Assembly: GCF_002953195.1 (NCBI RefSeq)
Contig: NZ_CP026377.1
Location: 3,596,001 to 3,660,000 of the forward strand
DNA length: 64,000 nt
Direction of reading: 5' to 3'
Source: Mixta gaviniae
Lineage (GTDB): Bacteria > Pseudomonadota > Gammaproteobacteria > Enterobacterales > Enterobacteriaceae
Shown: one piece after another, positions 20,117 through 30,380 of the stretch
How positions within the stretch are numbered: the stretch's first letter is position 1
How the letters are laid out: every line of letters starts with the position of its first letter
The notes under the pieces: generated by a model
Database searches by the model: none
Told to the model about the DNA's origin: nothing
Seen by the model: the letters and a program-made list of their open reading frames with translations, nothing else
Position numbers and translations under genes: made by a program

Positions 20117-21217
20117 TTAGCGCTCGTCGCGGCGGCCCGGCGCGGCGCCCCAGATGCGACGGATATGCACCGTTACCTCTTCGCGATCGTGATAGAGCTG
20201 ACGCGCCTGAATCTGCGCATTGATGCCGTTTTCCTGCAGCTTCTCCTGAATCATCGCCAGGTTCTGCGACACCTCTTCATAACGCTTTTTCATCGGCAGC
20301 TTGAGGTTGAAAATCGCCTCGCGGCACCAGCCGTTGATTAGCCACTCCGCCATCAGGCTGGCGACGCGTACCGGTTTTTCTACCATATCGCACACCAGCC
20401 AGCTGATATTGCTGCGCGTCGGACGATACTTAAAGCCATCCTCGCGGTGATGCATCACCTGTCCGGTGTCCATCAGGCTTGGCGCCATCGGGCCGTTATC
20501 CACCGCATGCACCATCATGCTGCGTTTCACCAGCTGATAGGTCCAGCCGCCAGGGCAGGCGCCCAGGTCCACCGCGTACATGCCGCTCCCCAGACGTTCG
20601 TCCCACTCGTCGGCGGGAATAAAGACGTGAAACGCCTCTTCCAGCTTTAACGTGGAACGGCTGGGCGCGTCGGCGGGAAACTTAAGACGCGGGATGCCCA
20701 TAAAGAACGGCGAATTATTGGCGGGATAAGAGTATCCCGCGTAGCAATGGCCGGAGGCGATAAAGAAAACGTGAACCACCGGCCGCTTGTCGCTTTCGTA
20801 GTTCAGCAGGCTACCCTGCTGGCGCAGCGCAGTGCGCAGCGGAACGGTAAACTTACGGCAGAACTTCAGCAGCTCTTTCGCTTCGTTGGTGTCCGGCACC
20901 TCGACGCGCAGCTCGCCGCCCTTCTCCACCGCGCCGTTCAGCATACCGGCGATCGGCGCAATACGATCCTCTGGCGGCAGGTCACGCAGTAGCTCGCCCA
21001 CCACCACCATCTGACGGGCAAAAATCAGCTCGCTGAACGGCAGCTCGCGCGCCAGCTTGTCGGCATCTGTCGCTTCGTAGCACTCAAACAGCACGTAACC
21101 GGCGTTCTCTTTTACGCGCGCAAAGCCGTAGACTTCGCGCTGCGCCGCTTTATCGGTAATTTCCGCCGCGCACTCTTTTTCAAAGCCGGAGCGGCAATAC
21201 AACAACACTTTATTCAT
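20117..21217 (-). CDS. rlmM: 23S rRNA (cytidine-2498-2'-O)-methyltransferase RlmM
   Basis: Makes Cm2498 in 23S rRNA. It has 366 residues, the same as E. coli. An N-terminal THUMP-like part is followed by a Rossmann methyltransferase fold with the SAM loop [18 protein letters not shown] and the KDKE-type residues around [18 protein letters not shown] and [14 protein letters not shown]. Its start overlaps the end of ygdD by 8 bp, which suggests translational coupling. In E. coli the fuc genes lie between xni and rlmM; here the two genes converge directly. Confidence 0.96.
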   Translation of the reverse strand: MNKVLLYCRSGFEKECAAEITDKAAQREVYGFARVKENAGYVLFECYEATDADKLARELPFSELIFARQMVVVGELLRDLPPEDRIAPIAGMLNGAVEKGGELRVEVPDTNEAKELLKFCRKFTVPLRTALRQQGSLLNYESDKRPVVHVFFIASGHCYAGYSYPANNSPFFMGIPRLKFPADAPSRSTLKLEEAFHVFIPADEWDERLGSGMYAVDLGACPGGWTYQLVKRSMMVHAVDNGPMAPSLMDTGQVMHHREDGFKYRPTRSNISWLVCDMVEKPVRVASLMAEWLINGWCREAIFNLKLPMKKRYEEVSQNLAMIQEKLQENGINAQIQARQLYHDREEVTVHIRRIWGAAPGRRDER

Positions 21218-21605
21218 GGCGATCTGCCTTTCTCTTCAGACGCAGCGCGCCAATTAACATTAAAACCCAACCAATCAGGAAGCAGGTGCCGCCCACCGGC
21301 GTCACGAAGACCCACATCTTCAAATGGGAGAGCGCGAGGCAGTAAAGGCTGCCGCTGAACAGTACTACGCCCAGAGCCAGAAACGCGCTGCTCCAGTAAA
21401 ACCAGATATTGGCGCGGCGCAGCATCGCGGCCGCCAGGCCGATAATCGCCAGGGTGTGCCAGGCCTGATAATCGAGCGCGGTATGGATCCAGGCCATCTC
21501 CGTCGGGCCGAGAGACTGGCTAAGTACGTGCGCACCAAACGCGCCGAAAGCGACAAAGAAAAAGCCGCTGATGGCGGAAAAAATCAACATTGCACGACTG
21601 GACAT
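21210..21605 (-). CDS. ygdD: DUF423 inner-membrane protein YgdD
   Basis: Small membrane protein of unknown function, 131 residues with four predicted transmembrane segments (about 6-26, 46-63, 70-90 and 98-119). The conserved DUF423 core is [12 protein letters not shown] and [11 protein letters not shown]. It sits upstream of rlmM and overlaps it by 8 bp. Confidence 0.92.
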   Translation of the reverse strand: MSSRAMLIFSAISGFFFVAFGAFGAHVLSQSLGPTEMAWIHTALDYQAWHTLAIIGLAAAMLRRANIWFYWSSAFLALGVVLFSGSLYCLALSHLKMWVFVTPVGGTCFLIGWVLMLIGALRLKRKADRHE

Positions 21606-21659
21606 CGAACGATCCTCGTTAACATAACGCGCCGGGTCACTCCGTCGCGGATAAATAGG

Positions 21660-22577
21660 TTAACTGGCGTAACGGAAGCGGAATTTTTCTTGTTCGCTTG
21701 CCGCTTTTGCCAGAATCCACTGTCGAAAGGCGGCTATTTTACCCAGTTCTGCCTGACTGTCATGACAAACCAGATAAAAAGCATTCTTACTGACTAATAC
21801 GTCATTGAAAGGACAGACTAGACGGCCCGCCTCAATCTCGCTTTGCGCCATCACGTTGTTAGCCAGCGCCACGCCCTGACCATGGATCGCCGCCTGCAAC
21901 ACCATGGCGCTGTGGCTGAAAATCGGGCCCTGCTGCACATTAATGTGCTGCAAGCCTAGCTGACGAGTATAGGATTGCCAGTCACGGCGCGAGGCGTCAT
22001 GCAGCAGCGTGACATGCGCCAGATCGGCGGGCGTTTTCAACGGCTTATCACTGGTCAGTAGCTGCGGCGAGCAGACAGGCAGCAGATATTCAGCGTAGAG
22101 TTTCTCCACCCGCAGCCCTGGCCAGTTGCCGCGGCCGTAGAAAATCGCCACGTCCACATCATCCGCCAGCTTCTCCTCTTCGCGGTCCACCGCCTGAATG
22201 CGCACGTCGATCCCCGGATAAGCTGAGTTAAAGCTGGAAAGGCGCGGCACCAGCCACTGAATAGCGAAGCTCGGCAGCAGGCTGACGGTCAATGCACCCT
22301 TGGCGCTACGCGCCTGCAGTTTACGCGTGGCGTCGTTGAGCGCGGAAAAAATCTCCTTAATATCCAGATAGTAGCTTTGACCTTCTTCGGTCAGCAATAA
22401 CGAACGATTACGCCGCCGAAACAGCTTAAGACCCAGAAAATCTTCCAGAGATTTTATCTGATGGCTTACAGCAGCCTGCGTAACAAACAGCTCTTCAGCC
22501 GCTTTTGTAAAGCTGAGATGGCGCGCTGCGGCGTCAAAAACGCGCAACGCATTAAGTGGTGGAAGACGTTTTGACAT
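21660..22577 (-). CDS. gcvA: Glycine cleavage system transcriptional regulator GcvA
   Basis: LysR-type regulator that activates gcvTHP when glycine is present, represses it when purines are plentiful, and activates gcvB. It has 305 residues from the ATG at 22577 (GGGA 4 nt upstream), the same as E. coli. The winged HTH is FTKAAEELFVTQAAVSHQIK, and the effector domain includes DVAIFYGRGNWPGLRVEKL. A perfect TATAAT on the minus strand (22661-22656) is the likely -10. It faces the gcvB promoter, so the two promoters overlap as in E. coli. Confidence 0.96.
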   Translation of the reverse strand: MSKRLPPLNALRVFDAAARHLSFTKAAEELFVTQAAVSHQIKSLEDFLGLKLFRRRNRSLLLTEEGQSYYLDIKEIFSALNDATRKLQARSAKGALTVSLLPSFAIQWLVPRLSSFNSAYPGIDVRIQAVDREEEKLADDVDVAIFYGRGNWPGLRVEKLYAEYLLPVCSPQLLTSDKPLKTPADLAHVTLLHDASRRDWQSYTRQLGLQHINVQQGPIFSHSAMVLQAAIHGQGVALANNVMAQSEIEAGRLVCPFNDVLVSKNAFYLVCHDSQAELGKIAAFRQWILAKAASEQEKFRFRYAS

Positions 22578-22633
22578 GATTCCCAAGTCTTGGCTGAAAC
22601 ACTTTGACGCAAGCGGTAAACGGCGCGTTACGT

Positions 22634-22699
22634 ATTAGATTTTTTTATCCGAGACATTATAAATTGTCCGTTGAGGAAGCTCCAGCAAATACCTATAGT
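22634..22699 (+). promoter_or_regulatory. gcvB promoter with GcvA motif
   Basis: TTGAGG (22671-22676), a 17-bp spacer and TATAGT (22694-22699) place the start at 22706, which is exactly the conserved 5' end of GcvB. An ATTAG (CTAAT on the other strand, the core of GcvA sites) is at 22634-22638, about 70 bp upstream of the start. Confidence 0.85.
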
Positions 22700-22705
22700 T
22701 GCCGC

Positions 22706-22912
22706 ACTTCCTGAGCCGGAACGAAAAGTTTTTCAGAATAAGCGGGAAACTGCTGATTTCAGAGGACTTTTGGCTTGTGGTCGTGATGTTGTGTTTGCAA
22801 ATTGATCTGACGCTTTTCAGATCGGGTGGCTCAGCTACCGTTTATTCCTGTAGATTTACCCTGTCTGTCCATAGTGATTTTAACAGCACCGCAAACTGCG
22901 GTGCTTTTTTTT
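22706..22912 (+). ncRNA. gcvB: GcvB small RNA
   Basis: Hfq-dependent sRNA that represses many amino-acid and peptide transporter mRNAs. It begins ACTTCCTGAGCCGGAACGAA, as in E. coli and Salmonella, and is about 207 nt. The G/U-rich seed region R1 (about 22774-22800, GTGATGTTGTGTTTGC) is intact. The second conserved block TTACCCTGTCTGTCCATAGT is at about 22857-22876. It is divergent from its activator gcvA and converges on ygdI. Confidence 0.97.
22886..22912 (+). terminator. gcvB intrinsic terminator
   Basis: Stem GCACCGC/GCGGTGC with a 5-nt loop, followed by eight T residues. Confidence 0.95.
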
Positions 22913-22920
22913 GCCTGCGA

Positions 22921-23145
22921 TTACTGCCCCATCTCCACCATCTCTTTCACGTCAGTGCGGTTGATCTGCTGTTCATGGCCAGAGGCATCTTTGTAGCTGA
23001 TCATACCGGTATCTTCGTCTACCATAGGCTTACCATCGGCAACAATGGTGCGGCCATCATTGGTGTGCATCACGTAGTTGCTGGAGCAGGCGGCTAAAGT
23101 AAAAGTCATGGCACAGGCGGCCAGTGCTGCGGCGAGTTTTTTCAT
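22921..23145 (-). CDS. ygdI: DUF903 lipoprotein YgdI
   Basis: Small outer-membrane-type lipoprotein of unknown function, 74 residues. A signal peptide with lipobox LAAC gives an acylated Cys at residue 20. The DUF903 (SH3-like) core reads SSNYVMHTNDGRTIVADGKP then DEDTGMISYKD and QQINRTDVKEM. It is a paralogue of YgdR at 52.0 kb. It ends 8 bp from the gcvB terminator. Confidence 0.93.
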   Translation of the reverse strand: MKKLAAALAACAMTFTLAACSSNYVMHTNDGRTIVADGKPMVDEDTGMISYKDASGHEQQINRTDVKEMVEMGQ

Positions 23146-23362
23146 TTTTCATCTCCTTGCAGATTAAATGCGATAAACCATCCGTCTGAATCAGCCTGCG
23201 CGAGTGCCGTAAAAGCGGCAGCCAACGCAGCGCGGCAGGCGGTGAACAGTTTAAACCTTGCCCTTTGAGCATAACGCGTTTTTGCTGCTTCGCCAGTAGG
23301 TTAGCCACTTTTCAGTCTGCGCCTGGCCGAGATCGCCACACAATTATTGCAACGAGAACAGC

Positions 23363-24568
23363 ATGACCCAATTTAATCCCGCCCAGTTCCGCCAGCAGTT
23401 TCCGGCGCTGGCCGATGCGGGCGTTTATCTGGATAGCGCCGCCACCGCGCTTAAGCCGCAGGCGGTCATCGAGGCGACCCAGCGCTACTATAGCCTGAGC
23501 GCCGGTACCGTTCACCGCAGTCAGTACGCCGCCGCGCGTAAGCTGACCGAACGCTATGAACAGGCGCGCGCGCAGGTTGCCCGCCTGATCAACGCGCCGC
23601 TTACGCACAGCATTGTCTGGACGCGCGGCACCACCGAGGCGATCAACCTGGTGGCGCAGAGCGCGCTGCGCCCGCTGCTGCGACCGGGCGATGAGATCCT
23701 GGTGAGCGAAGCAGAACACCACGCCAACCTGGTGCCGTGGCTGATGGTGGCGCAGCAGACCGGCGCGCGCGTGGTCAAATGGCCGCTGGGCGCGGATCGC
23801 CTGCCGGATATGGCGCAGCTGCCCGCGCTGCTGAATGAAAAAACGCGTCTGCTGGCGCTGGGGCAGATGTCCAATGTCACCGGCGGCTGCCCCGATCTAA
23901 AGCAGGCGATCGCCCTCGCCCACGCCGTCGGCGCTAAGGTGATGATCGACGGCGCGCAGGGCGCGGTACATTGCCCGCCCGACGTGCAGGCGCTGGATAT
24001 CGATTTCTACGCTTTTTCCGGCCATAAAATCTACGGTCCAATGGGCATCGGCGCACTGTATGGCAAGCCGGCGCTGCTGGAGGCGATGACGCCCTGGCAG
24101 GGTGGCGGCAAGATGCTGACTCAGGTCGACTTCAACGGTTTTACGCCGCAGCCGGTGCCGTGGCGCTTCGAGGCGGGCACGCCGAACGTCGCCGGGGTTA
24201 TCGGCCTGAGCGCGGCGCTGGAGTGGCTGGAAAGCGTCGATGTGGCGGCGGCCGAGCGCTGGAGCAGCAGCCTGGCCTCGCTGGCGGAACACCGGCTGCT
24301 GAGCCTGCCCGGCTTCCGCAGCTTTCGCTGCGGCGAATCGAGCCTGCTCTCATTTGATATTGCCGGCGTGCATCACAGCGATGTGGTTACGCTGCTGGCG
24401 GAAAGCGGCGTGGCGGTGCGCGCCGGCCAGCACTGCGCCCAGCCGCTTATGGCGGCGCTGGGCGTCAGCGGCACGCTGCGCGCCTCTTTCGCCCCTTATA
24501 ACACGCTGCAGGATGTCGATGCGCTGGTGCGCGCCATCCATAGCGCCATCACTTTACTGGCTGAGTAA
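23363..24568 (+). CDS. csdA: Cysteine desulfurase CsdA
   Basis: PLP-dependent class V desulfurase that takes sulfur from cysteine (or cysteine sulfinate) and passes it to CsdE. It has 401 residues, as in E. coli. The PLP lysine is K222 in [11 protein letters not shown]. The persulfide cysteine is C358 in [11 protein letters not shown]. It is followed by csdE after 5 nt; tcdA on the other strand completes the CSD-TcdA trio. Confidence 0.96.
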   Translation: MTQFNPAQFRQQFPALADAGVYLDSAATALKPQAVIEATQRYYSLSAGTVHRSQYAAARKLTERYEQARAQVARLINAPLTHSIVWTRGTTEAINLVAQSALRPLLRPGDEILVSEAEHHANLVPWLMVAQQTGARVVKWPLGADRLPDMAQLPALLNEKTRLLALGQMSNVTGGCPDLKQAIALAHAVGAKVMIDGAQGAVHCPPDVQALDIDFYAFSGHKIYGPMGIGALYGKPALLEAMTPWQGGGKMLTQVDFNGFTPQPVPWRFEAGTPNVAGVIGLSAALEWLESVDVAAAERWSSSLASLAEHRLLSLPGFRSFRCGESSLLSFDIAGVHHSDVVTLLAESGVAVRAGQHCAQPLMAALGVSGTLRASFAPYNTLQDVDALVRAIHSAITLLAE

Positions 24569-24573
24569 CCCTT

Positions 24574-25038
24574 ATGATGCTTATCGCCCCGCACCCCTTT
24601 GCCGAACTGATTACCCTATCGTCGCTGAAAGAGAAATTCGCCGCCTGCCACAGCTGGGAAGAGCGCTATCGCCAGCTGATCCTGCTGGGCAAACAGCTGC
24701 CGCCGCTACCGGAGGCGTTAAAAAGCGCGGACATTGAGCTGAGCGGCTGTGAAAATCGGGTCTGGCTGGGGTATCAGCGCCTGGCTGACGGCACGCTGCA
24801 TTTTTACGGCGACAGCGAAGGCCGCATCGTTCGCGGCCTGCTGGCGGTGCTGCTCACCGCCGTGGAGCGGCAGCCGCCGCAGCGGCTGCTGACGCAGGAT
24901 CCGCTGCAGCTGTTCGATGAGCTGGGGCTGCGTGAGCAGCTGAGCGCCTCACGCAGCAGCGGGCTGGATGCATTGGCCCGCGCAGTGCGGGCCGCGGCGG
25001 CTAGCCCTGACGCGCCGCCTTTGCCCTCATCTTCTTAA
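24574..25038 (+). CDS. csdE: Sulfur acceptor protein CsdE
   Basis: SufE-like protein that accepts persulfide from CsdA and passes it on, including toward TcdA. It has 154 residues; E. coli has 147, and the extra length is an Ala/Pro/Ser-rich tail. The acceptor is C59 in [12 protein letters not shown]. The last 38 bp overlap the 3' end of tcdA on the opposite strand, and the extended tail lies within that overlap. Confidence 0.94.
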   Translation: MMLIAPHPFAELITLSSLKEKFAACHSWEERYRQLILLGKQLPPLPEALKSADIELSGCENRVWLGYQRLADGTLHFYGDSEGRIVRGLLAVLLTAVERQPPQRLLTQDPLQLFDELGLREQLSASRSSGLDALARAVRAAAASPDAPPLPSSS

Positions 25039-25804
25039 GGGCGTGCGACACCGCCATAAAGCCGAAAGTGGCCGTCACCATGGTGGCGGCGCCAAAGCCG
25101 GAAGCGCAGTCCATGCGTTTCGGACCTTCCGCGGTGCCGGGCGAGGCACACACGCTGCCGTCCGCCTGCGGATAGACCAGCGCCTCGGTAGAGAAGACGC
25201 AGTCGATGCCCAGCTTGCCTTTGCTGTTTCTGGTTATGTTGAAATCGTGCTTTAGCCGTTCGCGCAGCTTCGCCGCCAGCGGATCCTGAATGGTTTTCGC
25301 CAGATCGGCGACCGTGATCTGGCCGGGATCGATCTGCCCGCCGGCACCGCCGGTGGTCACGACCGGGATCTTGTTGCGACGGCACCAGGCGAGCAGCGCC
25401 GCCTTCGGGCGCACGCTATCAATCGCATCGATAACGTAGCTGTAGCCCGCCCCCATCAGCTCGGCGGTATTGTCGGGCGTAATGAAATCGTCCACGCAGT
25501 TCACCGTACATTCCGGGTTAATCGCCCGAATGCGCTCCGCCATCACCTCGGTTTTCGCCTTGCCGACGTTGCCCTGCAGCGCATGGATCTGACGGTTGGT
25601 GTTGGTGATGCAGACATCATCCATATCGATCAGTGTAATGGTGCCGATGCCGGTGCGCGCCAGCGCTTCCGCAGCCCAGGAGCCGACGCCGCCGATGCCG
25701 ATCACGCAAATATGCGCGTCGGCAAACAGTTGTAATGCGTCCTGACCGTAGAGACGCGCCGTACCGCCAAAGCGTTGCCGCCAGGCGTCAGAGAGAACTC
25801 TCAT
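25001..25804 (-). CDS. tcdA: tRNA cyclic N6-threonylcarbamoyladenosine (ct6A37) synthase TcdA
   Basis: E1-like ATP-dependent enzyme that cyclises t6A37 to ct6A37 in ANN-decoding tRNAs (formerly CsdL/YgdL). It has 267 residues. The nucleotide loop is [19 protein letters not shown] (about 35-53), then [14 protein letters not shown] and [10 protein letters not shown]. The C-terminal hydrophobic segment [18 protein letters not shown] is consistent with its membrane association. It converges on csdE with a 38-bp overlap. Confidence 0.94.
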   Translation of the reverse strand: MRVLSDAWRQRFGGTARLYGQDALQLFADAHICVIGIGGVGSWAAEALARTGIGTITLIDMDDVCITNTNRQIHALQGNVGKAKTEVMAERIRAINPECTVNCVDDFITPDNTAELMGAGYSYVIDAIDSVRPKAALLAWCRRNKIPVVTTGGAGGQIDPGQITVADLAKTIQDPLAAKLRERLKHDFNITRNSKGKLGIDCVFSTEALVYPQADGSVCASPGTAEGPKRMDCASGFGAATMVTATFGFMAVSHALKKMRAKAARQG

Positions 25805-25860
25805 GCAATAACCTTTGTTGATTGTCGACAGCGGGCCAGAACGGCCCGCGACGGAGAAGT

Positions 25861-27012
25861 TTACTGGCTTGCGCTGACCAGCATTGAACCATTATGGTCG
25901 TTTTGCGCATTGCTAAACAGCGTAGTGCCGGCGCCGGGCGCCGGGCGTAGCACCCAGACGCGGCCGTAGTGGTTAAAGAAGCCCGCCAGATGGCCCGCTT
26001 CCGGCCCGATGCCCTGGTAGATATCGAAATGCTGGCCTTTGATGGCGCCGCCTACGTCCAGCGCCACCATCAGGCGCATTTCATATTTACCGCTGAACTT
26101 GCCCTTCGGCGTCAGCAGCGGAACTTCCGCCAGCAGTACCGTGCCCGGCGGGATCAGCGAGCGGTCCGCCGCCACCGACGCTTTGGCAACCAGCGGCACC
26201 GCGCTGGCGCCGCGCACCGGGGTAAATTCTTCCGGCTTAAAGAAGACAAAGGAGTTGTTAGTCTCCAGCAGCTCTCGCACTTCGGCCGGGCTATGCTTAT
26301 CGCCCCACTCGCGGATCGCCTGCATCGACATATCTTCGCGCTTCACTTCGCCGCGATCGATCAGCTCTTTACCGACGCTGTGGTAGGCCCAGCCATTTTT
26401 GCCCGCATAGCCGAAAAAGGTCAGCGGACGGCCGTCACCGTAATCGACATAACCGCTGCCCTGCACGTCCATAATAAAGTTATCCATCAGCGAATTGCTG
26501 TAGCCGATGACATAGCGCTCATCCAGCGCGCCGCTGTAGATCTGCGCGCGGCTCGGCAGCTTGCGGCCTTTGCTGCGCGGCGGCATACGGTAGAGCGGAT
26601 ACTGGAACGCGCCCTGACGCGTATAGCGCGCCTCGATCACCGGCGTGTAGTAGCCGGTAAACTGCACGTTGCCGTAGTTATCCACCCCTTCCATCTGATA
26701 TGCGTTCAGACCAAAGGTGCGCAGCTGGCGCGTATCGCCGCCGGCCAGCAGCCAGTTCTCTATCGCGCTATAGGTACTGCTTTGCCTGCCATATAAAGAA
26801 GAGGAGGCGAAGCGGATCTGATTGACCTGATCGCCGAAATCTTTGCCGTTCACCGGACGCCCTTTGGCGTTCGGCTGATTAACCAGCTCCAGCGGCTGTT
26901 CAATCTTGCCGTCTTTATACTGTTGACCGCGATCGGTCGGTTTGGAGGAACATCCCGCCAGCAGCGCCAACAGCGCGCCGGTTGCCCAATACTTTGTCCA
27001 ACGTCCTTTCAT
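25861..27012 (-). CDS. mltA: Membrane-bound lytic murein transglycosylase A
   Basis: Outer-membrane lipoprotein that cleaves the MurNAc-GlcNAc bond to give 1,6-anhydro products. It has 383 residues (E. coli 365). Lipobox LAGC puts the acylated Cys at about residue 21. The MltA domain includes QFTGYYTPVIEARYTRQG and SLMDNFIMDVQGSGY. The 3D-type C-terminal domain has VALDVGGAIKGQHFDIYQG, carrying the catalytic Asp. It is divergent from the initiator tRNA unit. Confidence 0.95.
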   Translation of the reverse strand: MKGRWTKYWATGALLALLAGCSSKPTDRGQQYKDGKIEQPLELVNQPNAKGRPVNGKDFGDQVNQIRFASSSLYGRQSSTYSAIENWLLAGGDTRQLRTFGLNAYQMEGVDNYGNVQFTGYYTPVIEARYTRQGAFQYPLYRMPPRSKGRKLPSRAQIYSGALDERYVIGYSNSLMDNFIMDVQGSGYVDYGDGRPLTFFGYAGKNGWAYHSVGKELIDRGEVKREDMSMQAIREWGDKHSPAEVRELLETNNSFVFFKPEEFTPVRGASAVPLVAKASVAADRSLIPPGTVLLAEVPLLTPKGKFSGKYEMRLMVALDVGGAIKGQHFDIYQGIGPEAGHLAGFFNHYGRVWVLRPAPGAGTTLFSNAQNDHNGSMLVSASQ

Positions 27013-27173
27013 TACACTCTCACCTCAGCTGCCTGCAGGGCAAGATAGCAAAGGGGTTATGAGAATGAAATGCGTTGTCAGAAAAAGAGTCGGCCGTTTT
27101 GTTTAAGGAATCAACGATTCGCGGAGATATTCACCAACAGGCAGCATAAAGCCGATTAATTTTCAAAAAAGGG

Positions 27174-27201
27174 TTGCATCATAAATCGGGAAGAGTATAT
27201 T
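27174..27201 (+). promoter_or_regulatory. Promoter of the initiator tRNA unit
   Basis: TTGCAT, a 16-bp spacer and TATATT, followed by a GC-rich discriminator (GCGC). This layout is typical of stable-RNA promoters under stringent control. The first mature tRNA base is 14 bp after the -10 box. Confidence 0.75.
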
Positions 27202-27214
27202 GCGCATCCACGGA

Positions 27215-27291
<77 letters not shown>

Positions 27292-27335
27292 ATTAAGTAA
27301 GAAGCTTTGTCGTGACGGAAGCGACAACACCCGGA

Positions 27336-27412
<77 letters not shown>

Positions 27413-27420
27413 ACATCAAA

Positions 27421-27442
27421 ACACCCTCAAGGGTGTTTTTTT
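27421..27442 (+). terminator. Terminator of the initiator tRNA unit
   Basis: Stem ACACCC/GGGTGT with a TCAA loop and a run of seven T residues, 8 bp after the second CCA. Confidence 0.92.
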
Positions 27443-27502
27443 GTATCTGGCGTTTGGTAAAACGCGCCGGAGTCAGACGTCACCGCCCTTCCCCGGCCAG
27501 CC

Positions 27503-28747
27503 TTACTGATGAGGCGCCAGCGCCGCCCCCTTTGAAAAATAAGCCTTTATACCGTTCAGGATCGCCTCAGCCACCTGCTGCTGATAGCGCGCGGTGCGCA
27601 GCTTGCGCTCCTCCGCCGGATTGCTGATAAAGGCGGTCTCCACCAGAATCGACGGAATATCGGGCGCCTTCAGTACCGCAAAGCCCGCCTGATCCACGCT
27701 GCGTTTGTGCAGATGATTGATTTTCCCCATTCTGGCCAGCACTTCCTTGCCAAACTTCAGGCTGTCGTTAATGGTCCGGCTCTGCACCATATCGAACATA
27801 GTATGGTCGAGATAGCGATCGCCGCTTTTGCTGACCCCGCCGATCAAATCCGATTCGTTCTGCGTCTGCGCGAGAAAGCGCGCCGCTGCCGAGGTGGCAC
27901 CACGCGTTGAAAGGGCAAACACCGAAGAGCCGCGCGCCGCCCGGCTGGTAAAAGCGTCGGCGTGAATCGACACAAACAGATCGGCCCGCTGCTTACGCGC
28001 CTTCGCCACGCGCACCTTCAGCGGAATAAAGACATCCTCATTGCGCGTCATATAAGCGCGCATATGAGGTTCTTTATCGATCAGCGCCTTCAGGCGACGG
28101 CCGATCTTCAGCACGATATCTTTCTCGCGCGTCTTATGCAGCCCGTGCGCGCCGGGATCCTCCCCGCCGTGGCCCGGGTCGATCATGATAACGATTGGCC
28201 GGTCGCGCCCAGCCTTGCCGGGCAGCGGCGCTTCCGCCGGCTGGGTACGCTCCAGCTCGCCCTGGTTGTAATCTTTCAGCAGCGCCAGCAGCGGATCGTC
28301 CTGGGTATCGTGTGCCGAATAGAGATCGACCACCAGACGATGTTTAAAGCCGGCGACCGGCGCCAGGGTAAACAGGCGCGGCGCGACGTTCTGTTTCAGC
28401 TCCAGCACGATACGCACGGTATTGCGATCGAACTGGCCGACGCGCGCGTTTTTAATATAGGGGTCGTTTTTTTGCACCAGCTGGCCAACGCCTTTCAGTA
28501 CGCGGTTCAGGTGCAGGTTCTCAATATCGATCACCACCCGTTCAGGATTGCTGAGGGCGAACTGCTTATATTTAAGCGCCACGCCCGATTCGATAGTCAG
28601 GCGGGAATAGCTGGAAGAAGGCCAGATGCGCACCGCGACAATATGGCTGCTGGCCGCCAGTCCTGCCCGACTGACGCTCAGCAGCCACATCGCACCGGCG
28701 CCCTGCAACAGCCGACGGCGGCTGATAACGGGATTAGATTCGGACAT
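27503..28747 (-). CDS. amiC: N-acetylmuramoyl-L-alanine amidase AmiC
   Basis: Periplasmic zinc amidase that splits septal peptidoglycan during daughter-cell separation, activated by NlpD. It has 414 residues (E. coli 417). The N-terminus has a twin-arginine signal (SRRRLLQG) ending near GLAAS. The AMIN septal-targeting domain is at about 40-150. The Amidase_3 domain carries [16 protein letters not shown] (Zn His), FVSIHADAF (Zn His) and [15 protein letters not shown] (catalytic Glu). Its promoter region is shared with divergent argA. Confidence 0.96.
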   Translation of the reverse strand: MSESNPVISRRRLLQGAGAMWLLSVSRAGLAASSHIVAVRIWPSSSYSRLTIESGVALKYKQFALSNPERVVIDIENLHLNRVLKGVGQLVQKNDPYIKNARVGQFDRNTVRIVLELKQNVAPRLFTLAPVAGFKHRLVVDLYSAHDTQDDPLLALLKDYNQGELERTQPAEAPLPGKAGRDRPIVIMIDPGHGGEDPGAHGLHKTREKDIVLKIGRRLKALIDKEPHMRAYMTRNEDVFIPLKVRVAKARKQRADLFVSIHADAFTSRAARGSSVFALSTRGATSAAARFLAQTQNESDLIGGVSKSGDRYLDHTMFDMVQSRTINDSLKFGKEVLARMGKINHLHKRSVDQAGFAVLKAPDIPSILVETAFISNPAEERKLRTARYQQQVAEAILNGIKAYFSKGAALAPHQ

Positions 28748-28911
28748 GCCGCTCCAGATACTGTGTTATGTCTAAAAAAAGGGCCAGAAAAAAATGAAGC
28801 GAAAACTTTAACCTAATCGCTTTTGCGCTGTCACCCGGAAAAAACCATTAAATGCAGCCTGTTAACCTGATGAGTGCTTTGTAAAAGGTGATAGCGCGAT
28901 GTAAAAGGGGC

Positions 28912-28967
28912 TTGCACTCTCGGTCGCAAAAGAATAAAAATACAAAAAAATCGAATATTCATGCAAA
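28912..28967 (+). promoter_or_regulatory. argA promoter with tandem ARG boxes
   Basis: TTGCAC (28912-28917), a 17-bp spacer and TAAAAA (28935-28940). Overlapping the -10 and start are two 18-bp ARG boxes exactly 3 bp apart. Box 1 (28929-28946) and box 2 (28950-28967) have 2 and 3 mismatches to WNTGAATWWWWATTCANW. The 3-bp spacing is the ArgR-hexamer operator rule. This predicts arginine repression of argA. Confidence 0.82.
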
Positions 28968-28978
28968 GAGGGTTTGCC

Positions 28979-30307
28979 GTGAAGGAACGTAGCACCGCAC
29001 TGGTTGAGGGTTTTCGTCATTCCGTTCCCTATATCAATGCCCACCGAGGTAAAACCTTTGTCATCATGCTGGGCGGCGAAGCCATTGAGCATGAAAACTT
29101 CTCCGGCATCGTTAACGATATCGGCCTGCTGCACAGCCTCGGCATCCGGCTGGTGGTGGTGTACGGCGCGCGACCGCAGATCGACGCCAGCCTGGCGGAG
29201 CATCAGCTGGAGCCGCTCTACCATAAACATACGCGCGTCACCGACGCCCAGTCGCTGGAGCTGGTAAAGCAGGCGGCAGGCCGCCTGCAGCTTGATATCA
29301 CCGCGCGCCTGTCGATGAGCCTGAGCAATACGCCGCTGCAGGGTGCGCATATTAATGTGGTTAGCGGTAACTTTATCATTTCGCAGCCGCTGGGGGTTGA
29401 TGACGGCGTCGACTACTGCCACAGCGGCCGTATCCGCCGCATTGACGAAGAGGCGATTCATCGTCAGCTCGACAATAACGCCATCGTGCTGATCGGCCCG
29501 GTAGCGGTCTCGGTAACTGGCGAAAGCTTTAACCTGACCTCAGAAGAGGTGGCGACCCAGCTGGCGATCAAACTGAAGGCGGAGAAGATGATCGGCTTCT
29601 GCTCTGAACAGGGTGCGACCGATGACGAAGGCAATATTATTTCCGAGCTGTTCCCCAACGATGCGCAGGCGCGCATTGAAACGCTGGAGCAGCGCGGCGA
29701 TTACCTGTCGGGCACGGTGCGTTTCCTGCGCGGCGCGGTCAAAGCGTGCCGCAGCGGCGTGCGCCGCAGCCACCTGATCAGCTATCAGGAAGATGGCGCG
29801 CTGCTGCAGGAGCTGTTCTCGCGCGACGGCATCGGCACGCAGATCGTGATGGAGTCGGCGGAGCAGATCCGCCGCGCCACCATTAACGATATCGGCGGCA
29901 TTCTGGAGCTGATCCGTCCGCTGGAGCAGCAGGGCATTCTGGTGCGCCGCTCGCGCGAGCAGCTGGAGATGGAGATTGATAAATTCACCATTATCGAGCG
30001 CGACAACCTGACCATCGCCTGCGCGGCGCTCTACCCTTTCCTGGATGAGCAGATCGGTGAGATGGCGTGCGTGGCGGTGCATCCGGACTACCGCAGCTCG
30101 GCACGCGGCGAAATGCTGCTGCAGCGCATTGCGCTGCAGGCGCGTCAGCTGGGGCTGAAAAAGCTGTTCGTGCTAACCACCCGCAGCATTCACTGGTTCC
30201 AGGAGCGCGGCTTTACGCCGGTGGATATTGAGCTGCTGCCCGAAAGCAAAAAGCAGATGTACAACTATCAGCGCCGTTCCAAAGTGCTGATGGCTGACCT
30301 GGCGTAG
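28979..30307 (+). CDS. argA: Amino-acid N-acetyltransferase (N-acetylglutamate synthase) ArgA
   Basis: First step of arginine synthesis: acetyl-CoA plus glutamate gives N-acetylglutamate, feedback-inhibited by arginine. I chose GTG 28979: AGAGGG lies 6 nt upstream and the protein then reads [19 protein letters not shown] as in E. coli (442 versus 443 residues). An ATG at 28961 lies inside the second ARG box without a ribosome site. Residues 20-290 form the amino-acid-kinase-like regulatory domain ([22 protein letters not shown]). The C-terminal GNAT domain has [18 protein letters not shown]. Confidence 0.96.
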   Translation: MKERSTALVEGFRHSVPYINAHRGKTFVIMLGGEAIEHENFSGIVNDIGLLHSLGIRLVVVYGARPQIDASLAEHQLEPLYHKHTRVTDAQSLELVKQAAGRLQLDITARLSMSLSNTPLQGAHINVVSGNFIISQPLGVDDGVDYCHSGRIRRIDEEAIHRQLDNNAIVLIGPVAVSVTGESFNLTSEEVATQLAIKLKAEKMIGFCSEQGATDDEGNIISELFPNDAQARIETLEQRGDYLSGTVRFLRGAVKACRSGVRRSHLISYQEDGALLQELFSRDGIGTQIVMESAEQIRRATINDIGGILELIRPLEQQGILVRRSREQLEMEIDKFTIIERDNLTIACAALYPFLDEQIGEMACVAVHPDYRSSARGEMLLQRIALQARQLGLKKLFVLTTRSIHWFQERGFTPVDIELLPESKKQMYNYQRRSKVLMADLA

Positions 30308-30322
30308 CGGCGGGATGAACGT

Positions 30323-30350
30323 AAAAAGCCCGGCTTCGGCCGGGCTTTTT
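30323..30350. terminator. Bidirectional terminator between argA and recD
   Basis: GCCCGGC-TTCG-GCCGGGC stem flanked by five A on the left and five T on the right. It can stop both the argA transcript and the convergent recB-recD transcript. Confidence 0.92.
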
Positions 30351-30380
30351 GTTGCTGATCGATAGCAAACGCGCAGGCGG

